The notes under the pieces are model-generated. The model searched no databases and was not told the origin of the DNA. It saw only the letters and a list, made by a program, of their open reading frames with translations. Both the position numbers and the translations under genes were made by a program. This document shows positions 16,871 to 25,538 of a stretch of DNA of 64,000 bases, piece by piece; position 1 is the first letter of the stretch; each line of letters begins with the position of its first letter. The stretch comes from Caballeronia sp. SBC1 (lineage in GTDB: Bacteria > Pseudomonadota > Gammaproteobacteria > Burkholderiales > Burkholderiaceae): the NCBI RefSeq assembly GCF_011493005.1, contig NZ_CP049157.1, positions 496,001-560,000 on the forward strand, written 5' to 3'.

Positions 16871-18001
16871 ATGAACGGAAACGTATTGATCTCCGGTGCG
16901 GGAGTCGCCGGTCTGGCAGCGGCTTACTGGCTGGATCGCGCGGGATTTACGACCACGCTGGTCGAGCTCTCCCCGGCATTTCGCCGGGGCGGGCAAGCCA
17001 TTGACATTCGGGGTGTCGCGCTGGATGTCATCAACGCTATGGGATTGCTCGACGACGCCCGCGCATTGCGCACGCAGCTTAAGGGCATGTCTATGCTCGA
17101 CGCCGACGGCAACGAGGTCCATCGCACCGAAGAACGCACCTTCAGTGCTGGCCGGCTCGACAGCGAAGACATTGAACTCTTTCGCGACGATCTTTGCGAG
17201 CTTCTGATGGGCGCAATGAGCGATCGGGTCGAATTCATCTACGGCGACAGCATTGCTGCAATGGAGGATCGCGGTGATGGCGTGGCGGTGACATTCGGAT
17301 CGGGTCTGAACAGGGAGTTCGATCTGTTGATTGGCGCTGACGGAATCTACTCCAACGTCCGCACGAAGTGTTTCGCCGATGAGTCCTCGTCTGTCTTTCC
17401 GTTAGGCACGGTTCTCGCTCTTTTTTCAACCCCCAACCTGATCGATCTAAAGGATTGGCAACTCGGGCATCGCCAGGACGGTATCGGCTACATCATCTAC
17501 CCAAGCCACGACAAGAGCGAACTACGAATTGGAGTCGGTTTCGCGGCACCCGCGTCCGCGGTCTCCCGAAGCAATACGGAAGCACAAAAGCGCATGGTGG
17601 CAGCGAAATGCGCTCACCTGAAGGGCGCATTTCCTCAGTTCATCAATGCAATGAACACGGCCGATCAGTTTTACTTCAACGAGCTCGCGCAGATCCGCAT
17701 GCCACTGTGGTCGAAAGGCCGGGTCGTACTTGCCGGTGACGCCGCGCACTGCGCATCGCCGTTCTCGGGTCAAGGCACAAGCCTGGCGTTAGTCGGTGCT
17801 TTTGTACTGGTTCGCGAGCTGGTGCGAAACCGGGACAATCAGGCGCAAGCTTTTGCCGCCTACGAGCACCGCATGCGGCCCTATGTGAATCTCAATCAGG
17901 GACTCGTCGATCTCACGCGCGAGGGCCCGACACCGGATGATTTGATGACCGCGGCCAAGAACGGTATCGACTTGAGAGATTTACTGAAAGAGGTCGAATA
18001 G
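16871..18001 (+). CDS. FAD-dependent aromatic-type monooxygenase (TetX/PHBH-like)
   Basis: A 376-residue class A flavoprotein monooxygenase. It has the FAD ADP-binding GAGVAGLAAAYWL near residue 8, the RGGQAIDIRG segment around residue 40, the DG-type motif LLIGADGIYSNVR mid-protein and the FAD-ribityl motif GDAAHCASPFSGQGTSLA. Members hydroxylate aromatic or polycyclic substrates using NAD(P)H and O2; several TetX-like relatives inactivate antibiotics. GAGGAGG precedes the ATG at 16871. It stands alone between a divergent small gene and a convergent DapA-family gene, so the substrate cannot be inferred from neighbours. Confidence 0.87.
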   Translation: MNGNVLISGAGVAGLAAAYWLDRAGFTTTLVELSPAFRRGGQAIDIRGVALDVINAMGLLDDARALRTQLKGMSMLDADGNEVHRTEERTFSAGRLDSEDIELFRDDLCELLMGAMSDRVEFIYGDSIAAMEDRGDGVAVTFGSGLNREFDLLIGADGIYSNVRTKCFADESSSVFPLGTVLALFSTPNLIDLKDWQLGHRQDGIGYIIYPSHDKSELRIGVGFAAPASAVSRSNTEAQKRMVAAKCAHLKGAFPQFINAMNTADQFYFNELAQIRMPLWSKGRVVLAGDAAHCASPFSGQGTSLALVGAFVLVRELVRNRDNQAQAFAAYEHRMRPYVNLNQGLVDLTREGPTPDDLMTAAKNGIDLRDLLKEVE

Positions 18002-18174
18002 CGTTCGCATGCGTCACACCGTCAAGATCTCCATGCAATTCGGCGAACAGAGTTAGTCGGGCCGACATGATTTTTTCGACGATGCTGATCGCGCCTCAAA
18101 ACCGCTTGCCGCTCGGTCGAAGCTTCCACCGGGCACGCACAGACATCGGATATTTAGAAGGGGAAAGGCCGCGT

Positions 18175-19047
18175 TCAGGCCATGACCGCGATCTGCCGGC
18201 TGCAGGCATCGAGCGCGATCCGGAGCTGCTCTTTGAGCGTGGCCGACGCTTCCATGATCGGCAAGCGCGTCTCGCTTCCGATCAAGCTGTCTATCGCAAG
18301 TGCTGCTTTCACGCCAGCTGGATTGGGCGCGCTGAACAAGAGCTTGATAACCGGCTTGAGCGCTTCGAAAAACACAACAGCATCGTCCGTTCTCGCCGAT
18401 AAAACCCGTTCGTGGATCTCGGCAAGAATATCGGCGAAAAGATGGGCGCTCGTCAGGATGCCGCCCGATCCGCCCGCGATCAGGCAGTCGACATAGGCAT
18501 CGTCGTTGCCGCACAGTACGCTGATCGGCAATTGGCAGAGCTTTTGGAAAGTCGCGGGCACGCACGCCTTGATGGCGACAATATTCGCACGTTCGATAAG
18601 ACGCTCAACCGTGCCTGTCTCGATGCACACGCCGGTGCGATGCGGCACGTCGTACAAAATAATGGGCCGTTCGGTGACGCGCGAAACTTCGTCGAAGTGC
18701 CAGCGAATCCCGTTTTGATCGGGGCAAATGTAGGCAGGCGCGGAGACCAGATATCCGCCGACATCCCAGCGATCCAGTTCGCGGATTTCCTGCACCATGT
18801 CGCGCGTATTGATACCGCCAACACCGACTACCACCGTCAGGCGCGTGCCGATCACCTCGAACAAGGAGCGCAGGACTTTATGCCGCTCGCTGTGATCGAG
18901 CAACGCCGCCTCGCCGGTCGTTCCTAGCGCGACGAACCCGCTGATCTCCTGGCTCATATAGCGCTCGGCAAGGCGCTGGAGCGCGTCGACGTCAACTTGT
19001 CCGTCCTTGAACGGCGTGACAATAGGCAACCATATTCCAGACACCAT
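18175..19047 (-). CDS. dihydrodipicolinate synthase/N-acetylneuraminate lyase family aldolase
   Basis: A 290-residue TIM-barrel aldolase. The Schiff-base Lys160 lies in NIVAIKAC and the catalytic Tyr132 in LYDVPHRTG, almost the same positions as in E. coli DapA (161 and 133). GTTGEAALL is the pyruvate carboxylate-binding loop. The usual SxxEH after it reads DHSERH, so the substrate may not be aspartate semialdehyde. It probably acts as a pyruvate-dependent aldolase or dehydratase on another oxo acid. GGAGG precedes the ATG at 19047. Single-gene unit, divergent from the histidine kinase gene. Confidence 0.85.
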   Translation of the reverse strand: MVSGIWLPIVTPFKDGQVDVDALQRLAERYMSQEISGFVALGTTGEAALLDHSERHKVLRSLFEVIGTRLTVVVGVGGINTRDMVQEIRELDRWDVGGYLVSAPAYICPDQNGIRWHFDEVSRVTERPIILYDVPHRTGVCIETGTVERLIERANIVAIKACVPATFQKLCQLPISVLCGNDDAYVDCLIAGGSGGILTSAHLFADILAEIHERVLSARTDDAVVFFEALKPVIKLLFSAPNPAGVKAALAIDSLIGSETRLPIMEASATLKEQLRIALDACSRQIAVMA

Positions 19048-19498
19048 GCTCACCTCCGCTGCCCGCGGCGATCCGCTGCAGGCGAAGGATTCAGTTGGTT
19101 CACAGCGTTTGAAACCGCTGCCGTGCGCAATGCTTGCGGGGCGTGAATGCTCGTTAAGACTTCTTCGAACGTCATGATGATTTGCTTCGAGTTCCATTCA
19201 ATTGGATCAAACGAAGCCTATCGGATCAAGCGTAAACGTCCTGTTAAAAAACGCAATTCGCGCGTATAGAATGCGGGATTTTTCAGACAACGAGTGTCGG
19301 ATTAGCGGACACAACGCTCATGTCGTCCGGCGGAGATTCATTACCCGCAGACGCCGGTGCCCCGGTCCTTCGATGCGGGAACGACGTCAGGAGGCGTCTA
19401 GGCACCAAACGTGCTTCAAGCGTGACGTTGCACCATCCAACACTTTTTCGAAACGGCTTTGCTAAAGACAGCCGATTTCGCCAAGGACCTTCTCATCG
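19048..19498. promoter_or_regulatory. divergent promoter region of the aldolase and histidine kinase genes
   Basis: No gene is seen. A possible sigma-70 promoter for the kinase has -10 TATAGAAT at 19265-19272 after a TTAA-rich -35 area. It would start transcription about 20 bases before the GTGTC-N9-GACAC palindrome, leaving a leader of more than 200 bases. Confidence 0.35.
19294..19312. promoter_or_regulatory. GTGTC-N9-GACAC palindrome, candidate binding site of the NtrC-type regulator
   Basis: GTGTC at 19294-19298 and GACAC at 19308-19312 are a perfect inverted repeat with a 9-base spacer. The left part GTGTCGG-A/G-TTA is shared with the site at 22459-22477, upstream of the sigma-54 promoter. 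The location just after the putative kinase promoter suggests autoregulation. Confidence 0.45.
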
Positions 19499-21079
19499 AT
19501 GAAGCGACTATCATTTGCAACCCAACTGGTGCTCCTTTGGGCGCTGGTTGCAGTGGTCTGCTCGGTGCTCGCCGGGGTGATTTGGCTTCTCATTCAGTCA
19601 GACCAAAGTCGGCAAATTTCGTTGGCGAGCCAGCAGTCGGCGAACGCCTGCGAGCATGTCGCCTCTCGCTATTCACTCTCCAGGCAGTTAAATGCAGACC
19701 CGTACAACGCCGATTTGATGCACGCAGTACTCGACGCCGTCCTGGTTCAGGTACCGACTGTTGAAGGCGGCTTTTGGGACTTACGCGCGGCTACTCCGTC
19801 CGGCTCGGCGTCGGGAACAGCGAGTTCGAGTGACCGCCACGGCCCCGCCTCGACGCCCGCAGTCAATTCGAACGGTTTCCTTGCATACTCATTTCCCACG
19901 TATCAGGGAAGTGGCGTCAAGCGCGACATCCCGGAGGCAGAAACACCGTTGATACTTCGTGCTTTGAGGCGCTCTGCGACAGCGCACGCCTCGGTATCTG
20001 ACTCTGTACGCGCAGGGCAAGGAGCAACGGTGGTCGCCGCATGCGCCGTGGACGGTGTTCCGGGTTTGTACGCCTGGACGCTTACCCGAGCCCAAGCACC
20101 ACTTGGACCGTACGGACAAATCCTGGTCTCGTCGCTGGCGGTCGTTCTCGCAGGCATCCTTGTGGTTGCCGTTGTTCTAGGTTTGGCGCTACGTCGATGG
20201 AAAAACAATCTGTCGCAGCTCGAACGCGGTCTCGCTCCGCAACCAGACACCGGGTCTACGGTACGATTGCCGTTAGTTGGGGAGCCCGACCTCGACAAAA
20301 TCGTCCACGCGTTTAACACCTACGTAGCGCATTCTGAGGCGCTTCAACAGCGCGCAGTTGCCCTGGGCGACCAGCTAATACAGGCCGAACGGTTCGGATC
20401 TCTCGGGAGACTGGCGGCGCAGGTGGCCCACGAAATCCGAAACCCTCTTGGCGCGGTCAGGTTAAAGATTGAAAACGCTATCGCTAGTGATGGCAGCCGG
20501 CAGCGTGAATCCCTGATGTCGGTCCTCGTCCAGGTGGAACGCATCGAAACTCAGGTATCCAGCCTTCTCGCATTGACGCAGCCTGTGACCGTTTCAAAGA
20601 AAGCGACTGATGTAGCCTCTTGGCTGGCGAACACTGTCAGTGCGCACAACGAACAGGCAGACATGAAAAACGTCAATCTAAGCGTTGACCTGAAGGCGCT
20701 GCAATCGGACATACTGGAGCCCGGGAGTTGCTCTGCGAATATCGACCCCGCGCAACTGGCTCGCGCCGTCGACAACCTTATCTTGAACGCCATCAGGCAC
20801 GCACCGCGCAATGGCAAAGTGGTCGTACGGGCACGCCGGATTGCCGCCCCGGAAGGCAAAAGTTTGCGATTGGTCGTTATCGACAATGGACCGGGAGTTC
20901 CTGCCTCCGACCGCGAACGCATCTTCGAGCCCTTCGTCACCGGCAGGCCTGACGGCTCTGGACTTGGTTTGGCCGTTGCTCGCGAAGTTGCCACGGCGCA
21001 TGGCGGCCGCGCCTATGTCGCGGACTCTGAACACGGCGCATGTTTTGTAATTGATATCCCATGGCACACATACTCGTAG
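19499..21079 (+). CDS. membrane sensor histidine kinase
   Basis: A 526-residue kinase. TM1 spans residues 8-30 and TM2 about 208-232 (ILVSSLAVVLAGILVVAVVLGL), enclosing a periplasmic sensor of about 175 residues with a Ser/Gly-rich loop. A HAMP-like linker follows. The H-box has phospho-acceptor His311 in HEIRNPLGAVR, the N-box is DNLILNAIRHAP, G1 is DNGPGVP and G2 is GSGLGLAVAREV. This H-box (HEIRNPL) is usual for kinases paired with NtrC-type regulators. The last 19 bases overlap the regulator gene start, so the pair is translationally coupled. The signal is unknown; the target genes suggest an envelope or toxic-ion stress. Confidence 0.88.
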   Translation: MKRLSFATQLVLLWALVAVVCSVLAGVIWLLIQSDQSRQISLASQQSANACEHVASRYSLSRQLNADPYNADLMHAVLDAVLVQVPTVEGGFWDLRAATPSGSASGTASSSDRHGPASTPAVNSNGFLAYSFPTYQGSGVKRDIPEAETPLILRALRRSATAHASVSDSVRAGQGATVVAACAVDGVPGLYAWTLTRAQAPLGPYGQILVSSLAVVLAGILVVAVVLGLALRRWKNNLSQLERGLAPQPDTGSTVRLPLVGEPDLDKIVHAFNTYVAHSEALQQRAVALGDQLIQAERFGSLGRLAAQVAHEIRNPLGAVRLKIENAIASDGSRQRESLMSVLVQVERIETQVSSLLALTQPVTVSKKATDVASWLANTVSAHNEQADMKNVNLSVDLKALQSDILEPGSCSANIDPAQLARAVDNLILNAIRHAPRNGKVVVRARRIAAPEGKSLRLVVIDNGPGVPASDRERIFEPFVTGRPDGSGLGLAVAREVATAHGGRAYVADSEHGACFVIDIPWHTYS

Positions 21080-22434
21080 TCGACGACGACGAAGGATTCC
21101 GCGAAGGTCTCGTTGAGACTCTAGTTGACCTTGGACACCATGTCGACGAAGCGAACTCAGGCGAGCGGGCACTCGAACTGCTTCAAGTTGCGAGCGCATT
21201 CACCTGTGTCTTTCTTGACTTCCGGCTTCCCGGCATGGATGGCCTCGCGGTACTGGAGGCCATTCGCGCCGAGCCCCGTTGGCAATTACTCCCGGTCGTG
21301 ATGCTCACAGGCTTTGCGACCAGCGACAATACCATTGGAGCCATGACGCTAGGTGCGTTCGACCATTTGACCAAGCCCGTCGGCAGGCAGGCAATTCAGT
21401 CGTTGCTCGAACGCATTGTCTCGTCCGAAGCCTCATCGGAGGCGGTTGATAGCCCGGCGTCCTCCTTCACATCCGAGGTCGTCAGCAAGAAGCCTCGCCT
21501 GCTTGGGGTTAGCGACACCCTGCGCGAAGTGCAAAAGCAAATCGGGCGCGCAGCTTCATCAGACGCCACAGTTCTCATCACCGGAGAAACAGGCACGGGC
21601 AAGGAAGTCGCCGCCCGCGTTCTTCATGATGTATCGAAGCGCCGCGGCAAGCCTTTCGTGGCCGTGAATTGTGCGGCGGTGCCCGCGGACCTTCTGGAGA
21701 GCGAACTGTTTGGGCACGTCAAAGGCGCATTCACCGGCGCAGCCAACGACCGTGTTGGATGCATTGCCGCAGCCGACGGCGGGACACTGCTGCTGGACGA
21801 GATTGGCGACATGCCATCGTCCATGCAAGCCAAGCTTCTGCGGGTCATACAGGAGCGCTATGTCACGCCTGTAGGCACACATCGCCAGATTCCGGTGAAC
21901 ATACGGCTCGTCGCGGCGACTCACCGCGATTTGAAGGCAATGGTCGAATCGGGCGAGTTTCGTGAGGATTTACTGTATCGCCTGAGCGTCATTCCAATTC
22001 ACGTGCCTCCGCTGCGGGAACGCCTGGCGGATATCCTGCCGCTCGCCGAACACTTTCTCGCCGATGCTGCGGCCGCCAGGAGACATCCAATGCGGCTCTC
22101 GGGGCCAGCCCAGCGATTATTGGTCACGTATCGATGGCCGGGAAACGTCCGGGAGCTCAAGAACGCCATTGAGCGCACATGCGCTCTCGCTCCCGGTCCG
22201 GCAATTACGTCGGATGACTTAGCATTTCTTATCCAAAAGCCTGGCGAGACGGGCTCGCTCCTGCCGCCCCAGTTCTTCGAGATGGCTCTCCCGGAAGCCG
22301 TGGAAACGGTCGAGCGCGCGTTGATATGCAACGTCTTGGCACTCACCGGAAACAACCGTGCCGACGCGGCTCGCCGACTCGGCATCAGCCGGCAAACGCT
22401 CTACGCAAAGTTGGCCAGCCTGGGCATCGAATAA
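21061..22434 (+). CDS. NtrC-family sigma-54-dependent response regulator
   Basis: A 457-residue regulator in three parts. The receiver (residues 1-120) has acidic pocket DDD near residue 8, phospho-acceptor Asp53 in FLDFRLPG and Lys in TKPVG. The AAA+ domain (about 145-375) has Walker A GETGTGKE, the sigma-54 contact loop GAFTGA at 222-227 and Walker [12 protein letters not shown] Fis-type helix-turn-helix (about 425-455) reads [21 protein letters not shown]. It should act only with RpoN, opening the promoter at 22527 after phosphorylation by the overlapping kinase. The 140 bases downstream carry its presumed binding sites. Confidence 0.92.
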   Translation: MAHILVVDDDEGFREGLVETLVDLGHHVDEANSGERALELLQVASAFTCVFLDFRLPGMDGLAVLEAIRAEPRWQLLPVVMLTGFATSDNTIGAMTLGAFDHLTKPVGRQAIQSLLERIVSSEASSEAVDSPASSFTSEVVSKKPRLLGVSDTLREVQKQIGRAASSDATVLITGETGTGKEVAARVLHDVSKRRGKPFVAVNCAAVPADLLESELFGHVKGAFTGAANDRVGCIAAADGGTLLLDEIGDMPSSMQAKLLRVIQERYVTPVGTHRQIPVNIRLVAATHRDLKAMVESGEFREDLLYRLSVIPIHVPPLRERLADILPLAEHFLADAAAARRHPMRLSGPAQRLLVTYRWPGNVRELKNAIERTCALAPGPAITSDDLAFLIQKPGETGSLLPPQFFEMALPEAVETVERALICNVLALTGNNRADAARRLGISRQTLYAKLASLGIE

Positions 22435-22435
22435 A

Positions 22436-22454
22436 GTGTCCAGAAAGCCGACGG
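22436..22454. promoter_or_regulatory. degenerate GTGTC-N9-GACGG site
   Basis: GTGTC at 22436-22440 and GACGG at 22450-22454, a one-sided match to the palindrome 23 bases downstream. Tandem enhancer sites about two helical turns apart are usual for NtrC-type activators. Confidence 0.35.
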
Positions 22455-22458
22455 CGGA

Positions 22459-22488
22459 GTGTCGGGTTACTTGACACGCGGGTAACCC
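22459..22488. promoter_or_regulatory. upstream activating site: GTGTC-N9-GACAC overlapping GGGTTAC-N11-GTAACCC
   Basis: GTGTC (22459-22463) and GACAC (22473-22477) form the same 9-spaced palindrome as the site before the kinase gene. It interlocks with a second inverted repeat, GGGTTAC (22464-22470) and GTAACCC (22482-22488). The centre lies about 60 bases before the -24 box, a good enhancer distance. Confidence 0.5.
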
Positions 22489-22526
22489 ATCCGGCTGCTA
22501 ACCCTTATGGGCCGTACGCCGAGCGC

Positions 22527-22543
22527 TTGGCATAGGGCTTGCA
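22527..22543 (+). promoter_or_regulatory. sigma-54 (RpoN) promoter
   Basis: TTGGCATAGGGCTTGCA has GG at -24 and GC at -12 with the required 12-base step, close to the consensus TGGCAC-N5-TTGCA. Transcription would start near 22554, about 20 bases before the start codon of the first repeat-protein gene. It lies just after an NtrC-type regulator gene. Confidence 0.8.
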
Positions 22544-22574
22544 ATTGTCTTCGTGTCGTTCAACGGAGAGAACC

Positions 22575-23399
22575 ATGCCCTCGAAGTCAATATCTCGCAT
22601 CGCGAACCTATGCGAGCTTACGAGCTACACATGCTCGGGCTCGACCCTCGCACGCGCTGCAGCGATTTCTCTTGTGGTCGTCGCAACCGCATGCGCCGCG
22701 CAAACAGCGCCTGCGCCGGCACCTGGAAATATATCTGCACCGCCGCCTGTCGCTGCCGCACCTGTGGGCAGTATCCCGAACACGGCGCCGCCGGCTCCAC
22801 CGCCTGCGCCGACGCCCTTCATGGCGCAACAACAATCGCCGCTCTCAAGCGGGACGACAAGCGGGTCCATAAGCCGGTTCGTCACCAATCCCGAAGGCGA
22901 TGTCGACGGCTTCATTCTCGCAGACGGCGCACTCGTTCACTTCCCACCGCACATGAGTTCACAGCTGGTCGCTCTCGTACGTCGGGGCGACGCCGTTCGA
23001 ATCGTTGGCTTGCGTGATGGCGCGGGCAATGTGAGCGCACAGCAGATTACCAACGAGCGTACCGGGCAACAGCTCAACGACCAACCACCACCGGTAGATG
23101 CGCTGCGCGCACCGCCAGCACTGCGTGGCGCGGGTCTCGTCAAGCTCAGCGTCAAGGGGATCGTCATGCGAGTCACTACTGCGCCGCGAGGCGAACCCGA
23201 CGGCGTGATTCTCAAGGACGGAACCATCATCAAGATGCCACCGCCCATCGCTCAGCAGTTCACGAACCTCTTGCGTCCCGACGCTGTTATTGCTGCTCGC
23301 GGTTATGGCACACGCAATCAGTACGGCGAGGCCTTGCAAGCGACTGCGTTCGGCACGCCAGACAACATCACGCAGTTATACAACGACCTCCCCAACTAA
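22575..23399 (+). CDS. secreted protein with two OB-like repeats
   Basis: A 274-residue exported protein. The signal peptide ends near residue 40 (AAISLVVVATACAAQ); Cys before AAQ makes a lipoprotein possible, but the lipobox is poor. A Pro/Ala-rich linker fills residues 45-90. Two related units follow, about 96-147 and 193-245, each with G/S-x-I/V, then P-x-G-x-x-DG-x-x-L-x-DG, then PP, then a GD/DAV strand. They look like small OB-type barrels. The next gene encodes a cytosolic protein built from the same repeats. It is the first gene of the sigma-54 operon. Function unknown; the start is set by ACGGAGAG upstream. Confidence 0.7.
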   Translation: MPSKSISRIANLCELTSYTCSGSTLARAAAISLVVVATACAAQTAPAPAPGNISAPPPVAAAPVGSIPNTAPPAPPPAPTPFMAQQQSPLSSGTTSGSISRFVTNPEGDVDGFILADGALVHFPPHMSSQLVALVRRGDAVRIVGLRDGAGNVSAQQITNERTGQQLNDQPPPVDALRAPPALRGAGLVKLSVKGIVMRVTTAPRGEPDGVILKDGTIIKMPPPIAQQFTNLLRPDAVIAARGYGTRNQYGEALQATAFGTPDNITQLYNDLPN

Positions 23400-23424
23400 C
23401 CTTTCCACTTTTCGGAGTAAGACC

Positions 23425-23991
23425 ATGCATTGGATTGACCCAAACTGCCTGCAAGAAACGCGCGGTACCGTGACTCAATTTCTGCTGAATCCGCATGGAG
23501 AGCTTGATGGCTTCGTACTCGGCAAGAACAAGCAGGTGCATTTTCCGCCGCATATGTCAAAGCAGGTCGCTAAGCACATCGGCATCGGCGACCAGGTCAC
23601 AGTGCGTGGTGTGAAACCCCGTTCGGCCGACATCGTAGCGGCGGTCCTGCTGACCTCCAGTTCTGGTTTTGCGATCCTCGACGAAGGTCCACATCACGGT
23701 GGTGAGAAACACGAGAAGCCTCATGTGGAAAAACGGCCGATGGAAGTCACGGGTGAGGTCAAGCTTTCCCTGTACGGCCCGAAAGGGGAACTCCGCGGCG
23801 CGCTTCTCACCAGCGGAACGTCCATTCGTATGCCTCCTCATGCCGCCGCTGAACTTGTCAGTTACCTCGAACCCGGCGCTCACATTCAGGTCTGGGGTCA
23901 CGGCGTGAAGAACAAGTATGGCCACACCATCGAGGTGGACGACATCGCTGAATTGGTTGACGCGGACAGCGCGGAAGCTCAGGCCGAATAA
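23425..23991 (+). CDS. cytosolic paralogue with two OB-like repeats
   Basis: A 188-residue protein without a signal peptide, starting MHWIDPNCLQETRG. It repeats the plan of the preceding exported protein: unit 1 (residues about 13-60) with FLLNPHGELDGFVLG and VHFPPHMSKQ, and unit 2 (about 106-160) with LYGPKGELRGALLTSG and IRMPPHAAAEL. A His/Glu/Lys-rich linker (HHGGEKHEKPHVEKRP, residues about 91-106) could bind metal. HFPPHMS is nearly identical in both proteins, so they arose by duplication, now one outside and one inside the cell. CGGAG lies before the ATG. It is 25 bases downstream of the first gene. Confidence 0.7.
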   Translation: MHWIDPNCLQETRGTVTQFLLNPHGELDGFVLGKNKQVHFPPHMSKQVAKHIGIGDQVTVRGVKPRSADIVAAVLLTSSSGFAILDEGPHHGGEKHEKPHVEKRPMEVTGEVKLSLYGPKGELRGALLTSGTSIRMPPHAAAELVSYLEPGAHIQVWGHGVKNKYGHTIEVDDIAELVDADSAEAQAE

Positions 23992-24043
23992 ACCGGGGCT
24001 ACGCAATCTCGAATCAATCTGATCTTTCGAAGGAGAACGTAAG

Positions 24044-24223
24044 ATGGCACACGCCGACGTGTGTAGCTCGAGCGATATCGACAGCATTAACGTCGTCACA
24101 ACAAGCGATGACCTCCCGCAGCGGTACGCGGATGGCAGCGACAATGACGCAGTCGGCGCGTGGGAGGAGAAGCACATCGTCGGCACCCAGCTCGGTCCCA
24201 ATCGCAACGGGAGAAAATGGTGA
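24044..24223 (+). CDS. 59-residue small acidic protein
   Basis: A short reading frame, MAHADVCSSSDIDSINVV to NGRKW, with an excellent ribosome binding site (AAGGAGAA, eight bases before the ATG). It overlaps the start of the MFS gene by seven bases (ATGGTGA), an arrangement seen in coupled genes. There is no TM segment or signal peptide; one Cys and several Asp/Ser are present. It may be a real small protein of the sigma-54 operon or a leader that couples translation to the transporter. No family was recognised. Confidence 0.5.
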   Translation: MAHADVCSSSDIDSINVVTTSDDLPQRYADGSDNDAVGAWEEKHIVGTQLGPNRNGRKW

Positions 24224-25530
24224 GTTCTCGCCCATGCGAAACATCGGCCGGCGTCGAATCAGCGAAGTCACCTTCCGATCGCAGCCTTCGCGGCCTGGAC
24301 GGCCTGAATTTTCTGATGGCAGACGTCCGAGACGGTTTGGGTCCGTTTCTGTCGGTGTATCTCAAGGGCACCCAACATTGGGGCTCAGGCGACATAGGGC
24401 TTGTCATGGCAGCAAGCGGCATCGCAGCGGCCATATGCCAAATCCCCGCCGGTTTGTTAGTTGACGCGGTTCGTGCAAAACGCCTGCTTATTGCGATTTC
24501 CGGCTTGCTGGTCGCCGCGGGCTGCCTGCTCATCGCGTTCTTCCCGAAGCTACCCACGGTGCTGGCGGCACAAATTACGCTGGGCGCAGCGTCGGCCATC
24601 ATTCCTCCATGCCTTGCTGCGCTAAGCCTCGGTATCGTAGGCCATCGCTTACTGCCCGCCCGAGTAAGCCGCAACGAGAGCTTCAATCATGCAGGCAATT
24701 TTACAGCAGCGGTATTGGCCGGCGCACTGGGTCAGTATGTCGGGGTCATCTGGCTGTTCTATCTTATCTGCGGATTTGCAGTGGCGAGTGCTGTTGTGGT
24801 GCTACTCATCAAACCCAAGGAAATTGACCACGAGCTTGCACGAGGCTCAGAGAGCCGAGTAAGAGGCCAAGCCCAGCACCATCCCATAGCCTTCTCGGAA
24901 CTCTGGAAGAAGCGGGACCTCAGGGTTTTCATCATCTCTGTCATTCTTTTCCACTTCGGAAATGCGGCGATGCTTCCGCTTGCAGGGCAAGTCATCGCCA
25001 AGGTTCACCCAGGCATGGATGTCATTGCGTTGAGCGCTTGCGTTATCGCTGCACAGTTGGTGATGGTCGGGGTGGCTGCAGTGGTCGGGCGTGCGATGCG
25101 CAGGGGCGTTGGGCGAAAGAAGATTTTCCTGGTCGCACTAGCGGTGTTGCCTGTCAGAGGCATCCTCTTCTCAATGACCAGCAGTCCTTATGCTGTAGTC
25201 GCCATTCAACTGCTCGATGGTGTGGCGGCAGGCATCTTCGGCGTTATCGCTGTCGTCATTGCATCGGATTTAATGCGAGGGACGGGCCGCTTCAATCTTG
25301 CCCAAGGATTGATGGCGTTGGCCGTAGGAGTGGGCGCGGCGCTAAGCAATGTCACAGGAGGGTATGTCGTCGAGAAATTCGGCTTCACAGCAGGGTTTCT
25401 CACGTTGTCTGCCATCGGTGCGCTCGCTCTTATATTTTTTTCCGTGTTTATGCCTGAGACCACACCTCGTGAGGACAGCGCCGTAGCCCAGCGTGCCGAC
25501 TCACAGGATTTAATTACCACGCCTCCTTGA
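24217..25530 (+). CDS. MFS transporter
   Basis: A 437-residue inner-membrane protein with 11-12 hydrophobic segments. The N-terminal LNFLMADVRDGLGPFLSVYL is characteristic of a group of MFS proteins of unknown substrate. GLLVDAVRAKR is the loop 2-3 motif, in which Asp and Arg are kept but one Gly is changed. A polar loop of about 45 residues divides the halves. The ATG at 24217 follows GGGAGAAA and overlaps the stop of the 59-residue gene. The next gene starts eight bases after its stop. Efflux of a toxic compound or ion sensed by the upstream kinase is a reasonable guess. Confidence 0.8.
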   Translation: MVSSRPCETSAGVESAKSPSDRSLRGLDGLNFLMADVRDGLGPFLSVYLKGTQHWGSGDIGLVMAASGIAAAICQIPAGLLVDAVRAKRLLIAISGLLVAAGCLLIAFFPKLPTVLAAQITLGAASAIIPPCLAALSLGIVGHRLLPARVSRNESFNHAGNFTAAVLAGALGQYVGVIWLFYLICGFAVASAVVVLLIKPKEIDHELARGSESRVRGQAQHHPIAFSELWKKRDLRVFIISVILFHFGNAAMLPLAGQVIAKVHPGMDVIALSACVIAAQLVMVGVAAVVGRAMRRGVGRKKIFLVALAVLPVRGILFSMTSSPYAVVAIQLLDGVAAGIFGVIAVVIASDLMRGTGRFNLAQGLMALAVGVGAALSNVTGGYVVEKFGFTAGFLTLSAIGALALIFFSVFMPETTPREDSAVAQRADSQDLITTPP

Positions 25531-25538
25531 TTTGCCAA

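Noticed and set aside
19440..19498. Possible sigma-54 promoter before the kinase gene (TTGCA near 19428)
   Set aside because: No GG at the -24 position; the spacing rule fails.
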